Origin: JADKIH01 sp031417555
GTDB lineage: Bacteria > Bacteroidota > Bacteroidia > AKYH767-A > 2013-40CM-41-45
Direction: 5' to 3'
Length of the DNA stretch: 64,000 nucleotides
NCBI GenBank assembly: GCA_031417555.1
Contig: JANOVV010000029.1
Location: 1-64,000 of the forward strand
Shown in pieces: positions 42,457-51,400 of this stretch; within the stretch, counting starts at the first letter, position 1, and each line of letters begins with the position of its first letter. The notes below the pieces were generated by a model. That model did not search any database and was not told where the DNA came from. It was given only the letters and a program-made list of their open reading frames with translations. The translations under genes and the position numbers were made by a program.

Positions 42457-43143
42457 ATGGATAAAATCATAACAGGCATTCATCTTCCATCTGAATTATG
42501 TTCTTTAATTGAAAAGGCCGAAGAGAAAATTTATATCATTTGCCCCTTCATAGAATTGCATCATCATTTTAAACGGGCTTTAAAAAAACATATTGCGAAT
42601 GATCAGATTCAAATTGTAGTTCTTTTTGGAAAATTTACAAATAACACACACTACAAGCTTATTGAAGAAGATTCTGAATTTTTAAAATCGTTTCCAAACA
42701 TTCGCATACTTTATCATTCACGTCTACATGCGAAATTTTATGCCAATGAAAAAACGGCTTTGGTTACTTCTTTAAACATGAACCATTCTTCTCATAATAA
42801 TAATTTAGAATACGGTATCAGCATCGAAATTGAATCAAGCCCTCTGGCAAGAGATCTTTTTTCTTTTATTGATGAAATTATCAGCGAGAGTGAACTTGTA
42901 TTTGAGAAAAAACCTGCAGAAAAAACCCTTGCGAATTCAAGTGTTATTCCAAAAATTACTGCTTTTCGGGAATCATTTCCAAAAGCGTATGAGCGATGGA
43001 CTCCGGCAGATGATGAAAAATTGGAAAAACTTTTTTGTGAAAAAAAATCAATCGATGAGATTGCTAGAGTTTTTCAACGGCAAACCAGTGCCATTCGTGC
43101 AAGGATAAATAAATTAGAGTTGTACGAGAAATATGCTTTATGA
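42457..43143 (+). CDS. PLD-like phosphodiesterase domain fused to a Myb/SANT-like DNA-binding domain
   Basis: Residues 1-145 of this 228-residue cytosolic protein form a phospholipase D-like half with one HxK motif (His91, Lys93 in RLHAKFY) and a TSLNMN segment (104-109) that replaces the usual GSxN. The acidic residue after HxK appears as Glu98 rather than Asp. A dimer would bring two motifs together, as in single-HKD nucleases. Residues 178-222 resemble a Myb/SANT or trihelix-type domain: ERWTPADDEKLEKLF, then IDEIARVFQRQTSAIRARI. A nuclease or DNA-repair role is inferred. It follows glnS and ends at a bidirectional terminator. Confidence 0.78.
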   Translation: MDKIITGIHLPSELCSLIEKAEEKIYIICPFIELHHHFKRALKKHIANDQIQIVVLFGKFTNNTHYKLIEEDSEFLKSFPNIRILYHSRLHAKFYANEKTALVTSLNMNHSSHNNNLEYGISIEIESSPLARDLFSFIDEIISESELVFEKKPAEKTLANSSVIPKITAFRESFPKAYERWTPADDEKLEKLFCEKKSIDEIARVFQRQTSAIRARINKLELYEKYAL

Positions 43144-43154
43144 GAAATAATGAC

Positions 43155-43192
43155 AAAAAAAATATGCGAGAATTAACCCGCATATTTTTTTT
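43155..43192. terminator. bidirectional terminator hairpin
   Basis: Arms 43155-43168 and 43179-43192 pair perfectly over 14 bp, A8 then TATGCG against CGCATA then T8, with a 10-base loop. The A and T runs serve as U-tails in each direction. It separates the convergent PLD-Myb gene (stop 43143) and the glycosidase-like gene (stop 43208). Confidence 0.85.
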
Positions 43193-43207
43193 TATTTATC
43201 TGAAAAT

Positions 43208-45484
43208 TTATTCAAGGATAACCCTCAACGTTTGTTTTTTATTATCGCTTAATAAGTAGGCAATATAAATTCCCCGTGGAAGAGCAGATACATCCAGTTG
43301 AAACCGGTTCTCACCTATGGAAGATGAAACTGCAATATTTTTAATTTCACGACCAGTGATATCTAACAATTTTACATTCATATTTTTTTCCTGTGTTTCA
43401 TTGAAAACAAAATTCAATTGTTCTTTCGCAGGGTTAGGATACACTGTAAACTGATCTTTTTGTTCATTTAATGTTTCTGAAGTGGAAGAATTGATTTCCC
43501 TTGTAAGAATAACAGTAACGTTAACAGGAAGTGATGTAGAAAAACATCCTCCGGCATTATAAGAACGGACGTTATAATCGCCGGCAGCAGAAACTGTTAT
43601 TGATCTTGTTGTTGCTCCTGTTGACCACCTGTAACCACCACTTATGCTTGATGTAAGAATTACACTTGACCCGGCGGTAATAACTTTTGAACCGCTCAAA
43701 GAAATTGTAGGAGAAGGTGGTGGAGTACATCCATTAGCAATAACAGCAAGTTCGTTAGAAGTGGACTTGCATCCATTTGTTCCTGTTACTGTAACACGAA
43801 AAGTTCCTTGTGATGTTACGGTTATTGACCTTTGTGAGGATGAAGTAGTCCATAAATAAGCACTTGCCAGAGACGAAGTAAGTACAACGGATGGATTACT
43901 AACTCCTAAAGTTGTGGAACTCCCTGCACTAATTGTTGGTTTAACTGGTGCAGTTAAGAGTGAAACAGTTTTAACAGAAGATATTGCAGAACATGTAGGT
44001 CCGGTATAAGAAGTAACCGAATAATCACCTGCAGCAGCTACAACGATTGAACGTGTTGTTCCGCCATTCGACCAGAGATAGGCATTAGCAGGCGATGATG
44101 TAAGAGTTAAAGTTGTGCCGGGGCAAACGGCTAATGATCCATTTGCGGTAATAACAGGAGCTGTTGGAGCTGCGGCTGCATTTACAACTATTGGAGCAGA
44201 TGTTCCGCTGCAACTTCCGTTAACAGTAGTCACAGTATAGGCTCCGGAAATTGATACAGTTATTGATTGTGTTGTTTCACTGTTTGACCAAAGATACGAA
44301 CTTGCTTGTGTTGCTGTAAGTGTAACACTTCCTTCAGGACAAAAAGATGTTGAACCTGTTGCGATTATTATTGGAGTTGTGCCAGAGTTTGAATTTGATA
44401 CTACAGCAGGGGAAGAAACAACAGAACTTCCACTTGAGTTGGTAACTTTGACTGTATAAGAGCCGGCATTAGAAACTGTAATCGATTGTGATGTTTGTCC
44501 ATCGGGATACCATAAATATGATGCTCCCGAATTTGCTGTTAATGTAACACTGCCACCGGGACAGAATGTAAGTGAACCACTAGCCGCAATTGTTGCTGTA
44601 GCCAACATTGTTTTAGGCAGGTATTTATAAGTGAACCATTGGTATCCTTGTAAATTAATATTTTGTTTGAATGCCAATGTCTCTGAAGCAAGATTGGCGG
44701 CAAGAGTTTGATAAGGTCTTGTTTGAGGATGTGTTGTTAACCAGGGCCCCATAAAAGTAGATTCGGCAGACATTAGTGTAATTACTTTTGTTGAACCACC
44801 GATTGAAGCAATGTCTTTCATTCTTTGCTTAGAATAAATATAAATATCTCCATCAGTAGGTCTGTAAGCGGATAAAAGAATTCTATCAGCACGTGAAGCT
44901 ATTTGTTGCATCTGTGTTAAATCAGGCCATCCAAGGTACATTTCTGAAATTAATCCATTTGCAGTGCATAGATCATCAATCAACTTCAATTCTCTCCATG
45001 CAAATTTCCAAGCTCCTGCTTTGTCGCATGTAAATCCTGCCGCGTTAAGAAATTTACTGCAATAAGAAGAAGAAATACTGGATGACACCCAAAATTCAAA
45101 TTCTAAATTTATGACATCAAATTTTTCCAAACTACTGCTGCGGGAGTTGTTATAAGGAATAATATTATTTGAAACATATCCGGCATATTCTACAACTCCG
45201 CCAACTTGAGTAATTCCGTAAGTGGTACGGGCTTTTTTAATAAATGCACCTAACTGGTTTTTATTTGTTGAATTGGTCCAGCTTATATCCCCTAAACTAT
45301 AAAACAGAATATAATTAAAACCATTTCCTTGAGCATATTTTAAAATTTCATTTTCTTTAGTTGCATTTCCAATCCATGATCCAACATCTTGCAAATAAAA
45401 CCCACGTACATTTTGTCCAAACGTTGACAAGCTCAACATCAACAGAGCAGATAATAAAAATAATCTTGTTTTGTTTTTCATCAT
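43208..45484 (-). CDS. secreted TIM-barrel-like protein with Ig-like repeats and T9SS sorting domain
   Basis: The 758-residue product starts at tandem ATGs (45484/45481) followed by a signal peptide ending TFGQ. Residues 25-290 contain barrel-like segments (FNYILFYSLGDISWTN, DVINLEFEFWV, LISEMYLGWPD, RILLSAYRPTDGD) reminiscent of a glycoside-hydrolase-like TIM barrel, but I cannot assign a family. Five Ig-like units of about 70-75 residues follow, with the pattern SYLWSNGxTTxSITVxxxGxYxVxV. A T9SS type A domain ends the protein (VYPNPAKEQL, then LPRGIYIAYL). It is likely a surface polysaccharide-binding or -degrading protein. Similar Ig-like units occur in the genes at 48.4, 53.7 and 57.8 kb. 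Confidence 0.82.
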   Translation of the reverse strand: MMKNKTRLFLLSALLMLSLSTFGQNVRGFYLQDVGSWIGNATKENEILKYAQGNGFNYILFYSLGDISWTNSTNKNQLGAFIKKARTTYGITQVGGVVEYAGYVSNNIIPYNNSRSSSLEKFDVINLEFEFWVSSSISSSYCSKFLNAAGFTCDKAGAWKFAWRELKLIDDLCTANGLISEMYLGWPDLTQMQQIASRADRILLSAYRPTDGDIYIYSKQRMKDIASIGGSTKVITLMSAESTFMGPWLTTHPQTRPYQTLAANLASETLAFKQNINLQGYQWFTYKYLPKTMLATATIAASGSLTFCPGGSVTLTANSGASYLWYPDGQTSQSITVSNAGSYTVKVTNSSGSSVVSSPAVVSNSNSGTTPIIIATGSTSFCPEGSVTLTATQASSYLWSNSETTQSITVSISGAYTVTTVNGSCSGTSAPIVVNAAAAPTAPVITANGSLAVCPGTTLTLTSSPANAYLWSNGGTTRSIVVAAAGDYSVTSYTGPTCSAISSVKTVSLLTAPVKPTISAGSSTTLGVSNPSVVLTSSLASAYLWTTSSSQRSITVTSQGTFRVTVTGTNGCKSTSNELAVIANGCTPPPSPTISLSGSKVITAGSSVILTSSISGGYRWSTGATTRSITVSAAGDYNVRSYNAGGCFSTSLPVNVTVILTREINSSTSETLNEQKDQFTVYPNPAKEQLNFVFNETQEKNMNVKLLDITGREIKNIAVSSSIGENRFQLDVSALPRGIYIAYLLSDNKKQTLRVILE

Positions 45485-45891
45485 GATTAAGTGTAAGGTA
45501 TTTATTAATGAATGAGTGCAGATAAAGACAAGCACATTTTGCCGTGTGGTGACAGATACTTATTAAAGTATTCTTTCGTAATGTTTACTCCGGTAATTTT
45601 TTCCCCTAAAATCTTTTTCCGGTTTCACTAAGTGAATTGAAAAAATTCTCTTCGTTAAGCGAACTTACTTCTAAAAAAGTTAAATCTAACATCAAATAAT
45701 ATAACTTCATTTTCGACTCCAAGTGTTGCTGATTACGAAACATAAGAGCCAATGAGGGTTTTAAGGCCCTTCATACAGTCTACTAAATTGAAAAAATATA
45801 CATCACAAAAAAAATACAGAGCTAATTTTTTATATCTGTTTTAAAAATTTTTCAATTATTGAAAAATAACTTATCAATTTTATTTTATTTT
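45485..45891. other. intergenic region with a series of small hairpins
   Basis: This 407-bp gap lies between two leftward genes. Between 45626 and 45681 four short inverted repeats follow one another: CACTAAGTG, GAATT...AATTC (45634-45648), TTCG...CGAA (45651-45663) and AACTT...AAGTT (45662-45681). They could be leader structure of the downstream T9SS gene. Nothing else is recognisable. Confidence 0.35.
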
Positions 45892-46626
45892 TTATTGAAT
45901 TTCAAAGCGAGCCATCATCACAAAGCGTATTGTTATTTTTTGAAAATCGATTCCTTCATTGACAGTTGCATCTGACATAACCATTTCATTGCTTGATACC
46001 GCTCCGTATTTATACATGGGTGTTGAATTTTCGTTTTCTATTTCTTCTATGTAAAGAGTTTTACCTATTTTCTCACCAATACTTTCGCACAGGTATTGTG
46101 CTTTTACTTTGGCGGCTTGTAAAGCTTTTATTTTAACTTCTTTCCGATACTCTTCTATTTTACTGTGTGTAGTTTTACTGATAAACATATTTTGTGTGGC
46201 ATTATCATCGAGTGTGTTTACTAATTTGTCTATATCTGATGCCAGACTGAATTTAATTATATAAGTTGTTGTTGCCATCATATCCGGTTGTTCCTTTTTT
46301 CTTTTTCTCCAGTACCATGCATTCGAATCAAATCCGCTCATGTTTTGAATCTGGATTCGATCTTTTTCAATTCCTGCTTTGTTGCATCGATTTAGGAAAT
46401 CTTTTTGAATTTGATCGATATCAATTTTAGATTTTTGCTTGTTGTAATATTCCTGTAAGGTAAAATTAACATAGATTTCATCAGGGACAACCTTAATTTC
46501 TGCACTGCCTGTTACTGTGATTTTTTTTATTCTGTCTTCGTCCAAAATATTTATGTTTTGTGCGAAGGCTTTATTGTTTGTAAATAAAATTAATAGTAGT
46601 GCAGAGACCAATGATAAATTTTTCAT
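45892..46626 (-). CDS. SIMPL-domain (DUF541) exported protein
   Basis: The 244-residue protein has a signal peptide (residues 1-22, ending AFAQ). The SIMPL/DUF541 fold begins at about residue 35 with ITVTGSAEIKVVPDEIYVNFTL and continues with a DFLNRCNKAGIEKDRIQI helix-strand and the family's long helix KEVKIKALQAAKVKAQYLCESIGEKIG near 165-191. Such proteins form oligomeric cages in the periplasm or outer membrane and are linked to stress tolerance, with no enzyme activity known. It is a single gene between two T9SS cargo genes. Three basic residues in a WRKRKK loop (about 105) stand out. Confidence 0.9.
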   Translation of the reverse strand: MKNLSLVSALLLILFTNNKAFAQNINILDEDRIKKITVTGSAEIKVVPDEIYVNFTLQEYYNKQKSKIDIDQIQKDFLNRCNKAGIEKDRIQIQNMSGFDSNAWYWRKRKKEQPDMMATTTYIIKFSLASDIDKLVNTLDDNATQNMFISKTTHSKIEEYRKEVKIKALQAAKVKAQYLCESIGEKIGKTLYIEEIENENSTPMYKYGAVSSNEMVMSDATVNEGIDFQKITIRFVMMARFEIQ

Positions 46627-46833
46627 AGATTTTTAAATTATTTAGTTTTCAAAATATGAGTGAGAACCCTAATTTCAATCATGTAAAAGATGTTTTTTAT
46701 ATGTGCTTATTGAGCAGTGAAAATACAGACAATTATTGGCAAACTTGCGTATATTATTATGTATTAAGTGTTAATTTTATTTGAAGCCTGTTTTTAAAGT
46801 CGTTTTTAATTATTTCTAAAAAAAAGAATAAAA

Positions 46834-46868
46834 AAAGTGGTGCCGGATTTTAATGCCGACACCACTTT
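46834..46868 (-). terminator. terminator of the Kelch/T9SS gene
   Basis: Arms around 46834-46846 and 46855-46868 form a GC-containing stem (AAAGTGGTG against CACCACTTT, then CGG with CCG around one mismatch). On the minus strand the stem is followed by a long T-rich run (complement of 46811-46836). It lies 22 bases past the stop codon at 46891. Confidence 0.75.
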
Positions 46869-46890
46869 AAGTCAAAGTATTTTTCCTGTA

Positions 46891-48084
46891 TTAATTTATA
46901 CAGGCTATTTTTGAAGAAGAAACAAATTTGCTGTCTGATATAGTCACAAAAAATACACCTGTTTTATTCCATGAAAATGATTGTAATTTTTGATTTAACA
47001 ATTTTTCAAAAAGCAATTTTCCTTCTATGTCATAAATTCTTAAAGTCTCATTGCTTTTGGCATTAATAACAACAATTTCTTTTTGAATAGGATCAAATTT
47101 TATACTTGAGGTATTTCTATCCGGAAGCGTGTTGTTTACGTTGTTAATTGCAGGAACAAACTCCCACCAATCAGAGAATAATTGACCACCTGTAGAATTT
47201 CCTGTTCCTACATAGGCTTTGTTCCCTGATTTACAACTAACAGCCCATTGACGCAAGCCGGTTGGCCAATATGTTTCCGGTGTCCATTCATTCAGGATTG
47301 GATTGTACCGCCACATCTGATCTGTTAGATTGCCTGTAAAACCGGTTCCGACATAACCATAACCAAACAAAGAAAATCCTATGGCTGAATAAGTATTTCC
47401 TCCGGCGTAGGGAGCTTTAGTAGTCCATGAATTATTTACAGGATCGTATTCTATAGTTTGTTCAGTACCATTTATAGAAGCAGTAGATGCTCCGGCAATA
47501 AAATAACCTTTTTGTTCTATGGTGAATGTAGCTGCCGATGAAACACCTATAGGTAAACTCGCTTTCGGCGACCACGAATTATTGGATGGATTATAAGCAT
47601 AGAAATCAGATTGAGCCTGATTACTTCCATTTAATCCTCCTCCAACATATATAATGTCTTGCAAAGAAAATGCTCCGGCACCATATCTTGGTATACCGGG
47701 ATAATTTGCAACTGCCAGCCAGCTATTTCCCGACGGATCAAACTGCCACCAATCCTGAAGTAATGTTCCTTTATTCGAACCGAGTCCGACGTATCCGTAA
47801 TTTCCTGCAGAGGACGCTGTGGCATTGGTACGGGCGGAGTCAGGTAAATCTGCCATTTGTGACCAGCTATTTAATAACGGATCAAATTCCCATAGATCTT
47901 TCAGGTTTTGTGTTATACCACCACCGGTAGATCCGGTACCCATGTAACATTTTCCATTTATTTCAAAAGCGATTGCCCGGTAACGCGCACTGCCCTGACA
48001 AGTAGCCTTTGAATCCCAGGTTCCCTGACTAAAACAATTAGTAATAAAGAATGAAAACAATAAGAGTGTAATTATTTTTTTCAT
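46891..48084 (-). CDS. Kelch-type galactose-oxidase-like propeller protein with T9SS-like C-terminus
   Basis: The 397-residue product starts at the ATG at 48084 (the frame extends only to a TTG) with a signal peptide ending CFSQ. Six to seven Kelch blades follow, marked by GxG turns and paired LWEFDP...NSW, WWQFDPSGNSW, FYAYNPSNNSW and MWRYNP motifs. After residue 320 comes a shortened T9SS-like domain (IYDIEGKLLFEKLL, then WNKTGVFFVTI) that lacks the usual YPNP start, so sorting is likely but less certain than for its neighbours. The gene is distinct from, but analogous to, the Kelch gene at 1268-2584. A hairpin terminator follows. Confidence 0.83.
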   Translation of the reverse strand: MKKIITLLLFSFFITNCFSQGTWDSKATCQGSARYRAIAFEINGKCYMGTGSTGGGITQNLKDLWEFDPLLNSWSQMADLPDSARTNATASSAGNYGYVGLGSNKGTLLQDWWQFDPSGNSWLAVANYPGIPRYGAGAFSLQDIIYVGGGLNGSNQAQSDFYAYNPSNNSWSPKASLPIGVSSAATFTIEQKGYFIAGASTASINGTEQTIEYDPVNNSWTTKAPYAGGNTYSAIGFSLFGYGYVGTGFTGNLTDQMWRYNPILNEWTPETYWPTGLRQWAVSCKSGNKAYVGTGNSTGGQLFSDWWEFVPAINNVNNTLPDRNTSSIKFDPIQKEIVVINAKSNETLRIYDIEGKLLFEKLLNQKLQSFSWNKTGVFFVTISDSKFVSSSKIACIN

Positions 48085-48412
48085 GTTTTTTTTCAAAAAT
48101 AAAGTTTAAAAACATGCATTAAGGATTGGAAAAAAAAAGATATTAAAACCGTATGGGGGAAAAGATCAAGACAGAATTATACGTTTATTTAATTCAGAGA
48201 TTGTGCAAATTATTTAATAGTAGAGCCTCTTTTTTTTGCAGAAAATTTTGTTTTTAAATCTGTGATTGCCTCTATACACGGAGAATAGAAGGCCATTGGC
48301 CATTAATTATAGTAATTTTACCACAGAACTTGCTGAAAGTAGCGTCGATGCTATATTTTTAGCATTCTTTGTATGATTATTTAATGTCTCCACTAGATCT
48401 TTCATTAAAAAA
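48085..48412. other. intergenic region between divergent genes, little recognised
   Basis: The 328-bp gap must contain promoters for the leftward Kelch gene and the rightward CotH gene. I see only an AT-rich sequence and a small ATGCTA/TAGCAT inverted repeat near 48350-48365. No convincing TTG/TAnnTTTG pair or short gene is visible. Confidence 0.4.
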
Positions 48413-51400
48413 ATGAGCTCGAAAAAATTAGTTTTAACATTAATTTTATATATATTTTCATTTTTCAATTTGTCAGCACAAATTGTAATAAATGAAATCT
48501 GTCCAACCAATGTTTCTATAATCGCTAACTCTGATGGACAATTTGATGATTGGATTGAATTGCACAATGCAGGATCATCAATGGTTAATTTAAATGGTTT
48601 TAGTTTAACGGATGATTCAACAAAACCGGCTCAGTTTACATTCCCAAACTATAATCTTGGTGCCGGTGATAAAGTAGTTGTTTTTGCATCAGACAAAACA
48701 AATAAAATTTTAGTTGATCATTGGGAAATGCCGGTTAATGCCGGCACGATTTGGAGATACGCAGCAGGAAGTGCAGCCATTGATTCCAATTGGAGAAATT
48801 TAAACTTTAATGAAACAGTATGGACTGCAGATCATGGAGGAATTGGTTTTGGTGATGGTGATGATAATGTTATTATACCTGTTGGCCCATCTGTTATGTT
48901 GCGAAAGACATTCAATATTCCTGATACCTCTCAAATTCTTAAAGCAGTTTTGTTAATGGATTATGATGATGGATTTGTTGCTTATCTGAATGGTGTTGAA
49001 ATTGCCCGGGCAAATATTGGTACTGCCGGTTTCAGGCCTTTATGGAATTCACTTGCCGGCTATTCTCATGAAGCATTATCTTATCGCGGCTTTCCATTAG
49101 ATTCATTTAATATTTCACCATCTGTATTTAAATCTGCCTTAAAGCCGGGAACAAATGTTTTAGCTATTGAAGTACATAATACCCCTGCCAATTCTGACGA
49201 TCTTACAGCAATACCATATTTATTTTTTGGAATGCGTTCGCCGGGATTAACTTTTATTCCTATTCCTCCCTGGTTTCAGGTTCCGGCTAAAGAATATTTT
49301 AGTGCAAAATTTAAACTCAATCGTTTTGGAGAGAAAATATTTCTGAACAATTCTGTTGGAGTTACTATCGACAGCAAGACTTATCCATCAATGGAAAACA
49401 ATAATTCGTTTTGTAGAATACCTGATGGCTCTTCCAATTGGTGTTTTGTTGAATCGCCTACACCGCAAACAACAAATAATGCTTCAACATGTTTCAATGG
49501 ATATGCATTTCCTCCTGTATTTTCACGTGATGGAGGTTATTATAATTCAACACAAACAATTTCTATAAGTACAACAACTCAGGGAGGTGTTATTCATTAT
49601 ACAAACAATGGAAATACACCAACGATAAATAGCCCTGTGTATACTTCTCCAATTGTTATATCATCTACAAAATCAATTCGAGCAAAGGTTTTTGCAAACG
49701 GAAAACTTCCCAGCAATTTAATTACGAATACCTATTTTATAAATGGATTTACACATTTATCTACGTTTTCAATTACAACGGATTCACTTAATTTATGGGA
49801 TTACAATACGGGTATTTACGTTTTAGGTCCCGGAGCATCAGCAACATCACCATACAAAGGAGCAAATTATTGGCAGAACTGGGAAAAACCAGCATCGATC
49901 GAGTATTATGATAAAAATAAAAACCTGGTAGTAAAAGTAGATGCTGATATAAAGATTTATGGAAATTATTCGAGAGCAAAACCACAGAAAAGTTTTGAGA
50001 TTAAACTAAAAGATAGCTATGGCACCGGATCATTTGTATATTCAATTTATCCGGATAAATCGTATGTCGATGATGTCAGTAATATAATTTTAAGAAACTC
50101 AGGTACAGATTGGAATAAAGTACATTTTCGTGATGCCATGATGGAGAGAATTATGAAAAAGACAAACAGCGGTTATCTGGCTGCGGAGCCAACCATTGTA
50201 TACCTCAATGGAGAATATTGGGGCGTTTACTGCATCAATGAGAATCACGATCAGCATTGGATGAAAAATAATTTTGGTTTAGGGAAAAGTGAAATTGATT
50301 ATCTGAAAGAATCCGGTAGTAACATTGATGTTGGGGAAGGCAGTGATTCTTCTTTTTGGGCATTGTATAATTATGCAACTACCGAGGATCCGTCTACACA
50401 AAATTATTACGATCAAATAAATACTTCATTAGATCTTAAAAACTACGCTGATTATTTTGCTGCTGAAACTTTTTATAATAATGGTGATTGGATTGGCGAC
50501 TGGACAAATAACATTAAAATTTGGAGGCCAAATTCTCCGGGTGCTAAATGGAGATACCTATTATATGATTTGGATTATGGTTTAGGCTTGTACGGCACCC
50601 AGGATGACAACAGATTATCAATGGCAATAAATCCAATTGCTTTCAGTCATTCATCTGAAATGTTTGATGCAATTCTTAAAAATCCAACCTTCAAAAGAAA
50701 TTTTATTAATCGCTATGCTGATTTAATGAACACAGTTTTTCTTCCATCGAATATAAATTCGGTTATGCATTCATTAAAAGATACAATGTCTTTTGATATG
50801 CCTGCACACTTTGCGAAATGGGGAAGTAATACTACAAATTGGGATAATGAAATTTCAGCTATGATGGGTTTTGCAAATGCTCGCCCGGATATTATGAAGA
50901 ATTTTATTAAATCCGAATTTTCGCTGGATGGTATAGTAACGCTTACATTTCAAACATCTCCGGCTGGTTCAGGCAGAATTGAAATAAGTACGATTATTCC
51001 AACATCTTATCCATGGACAGGAGATTATTTTAATGGTAACCCTGTTACACTTACAGCGATTCCAAATCCGGGATTTACATTTGATCACTGGCGTTCTAAT
51101 AAAACTATTAATAGAGATAATCCTAATCAAACAGTAACGTATAATTTTACAAAGACCGAATCCATTAAAGCATTTTTCACTGGTTCTGCAGTAGCGCCTA
51201 AAATTTGTGTCAGCGAACTTAATTACAACTCTAATTCATCATACAATGCCGGCGATTGGATTGAGTTGCATAATTATGGTACAACGAGCGTTGATATTTC
51301 CGGATGGAGATTGAGCGATGGAAGTGATAATCATAATTTTGTTTTCCCAACCGGAACAGTATTACCTATTAATGGCTATTTGGTATTAGTGGAAGACAGC

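Noticed and set aside
48307..48567. 86-codon leftward open frame at the start of the CotH gene
   Set aside because: It overlaps the signal-peptide region of a well-supported gene on the other strand and has no recognisable feature.
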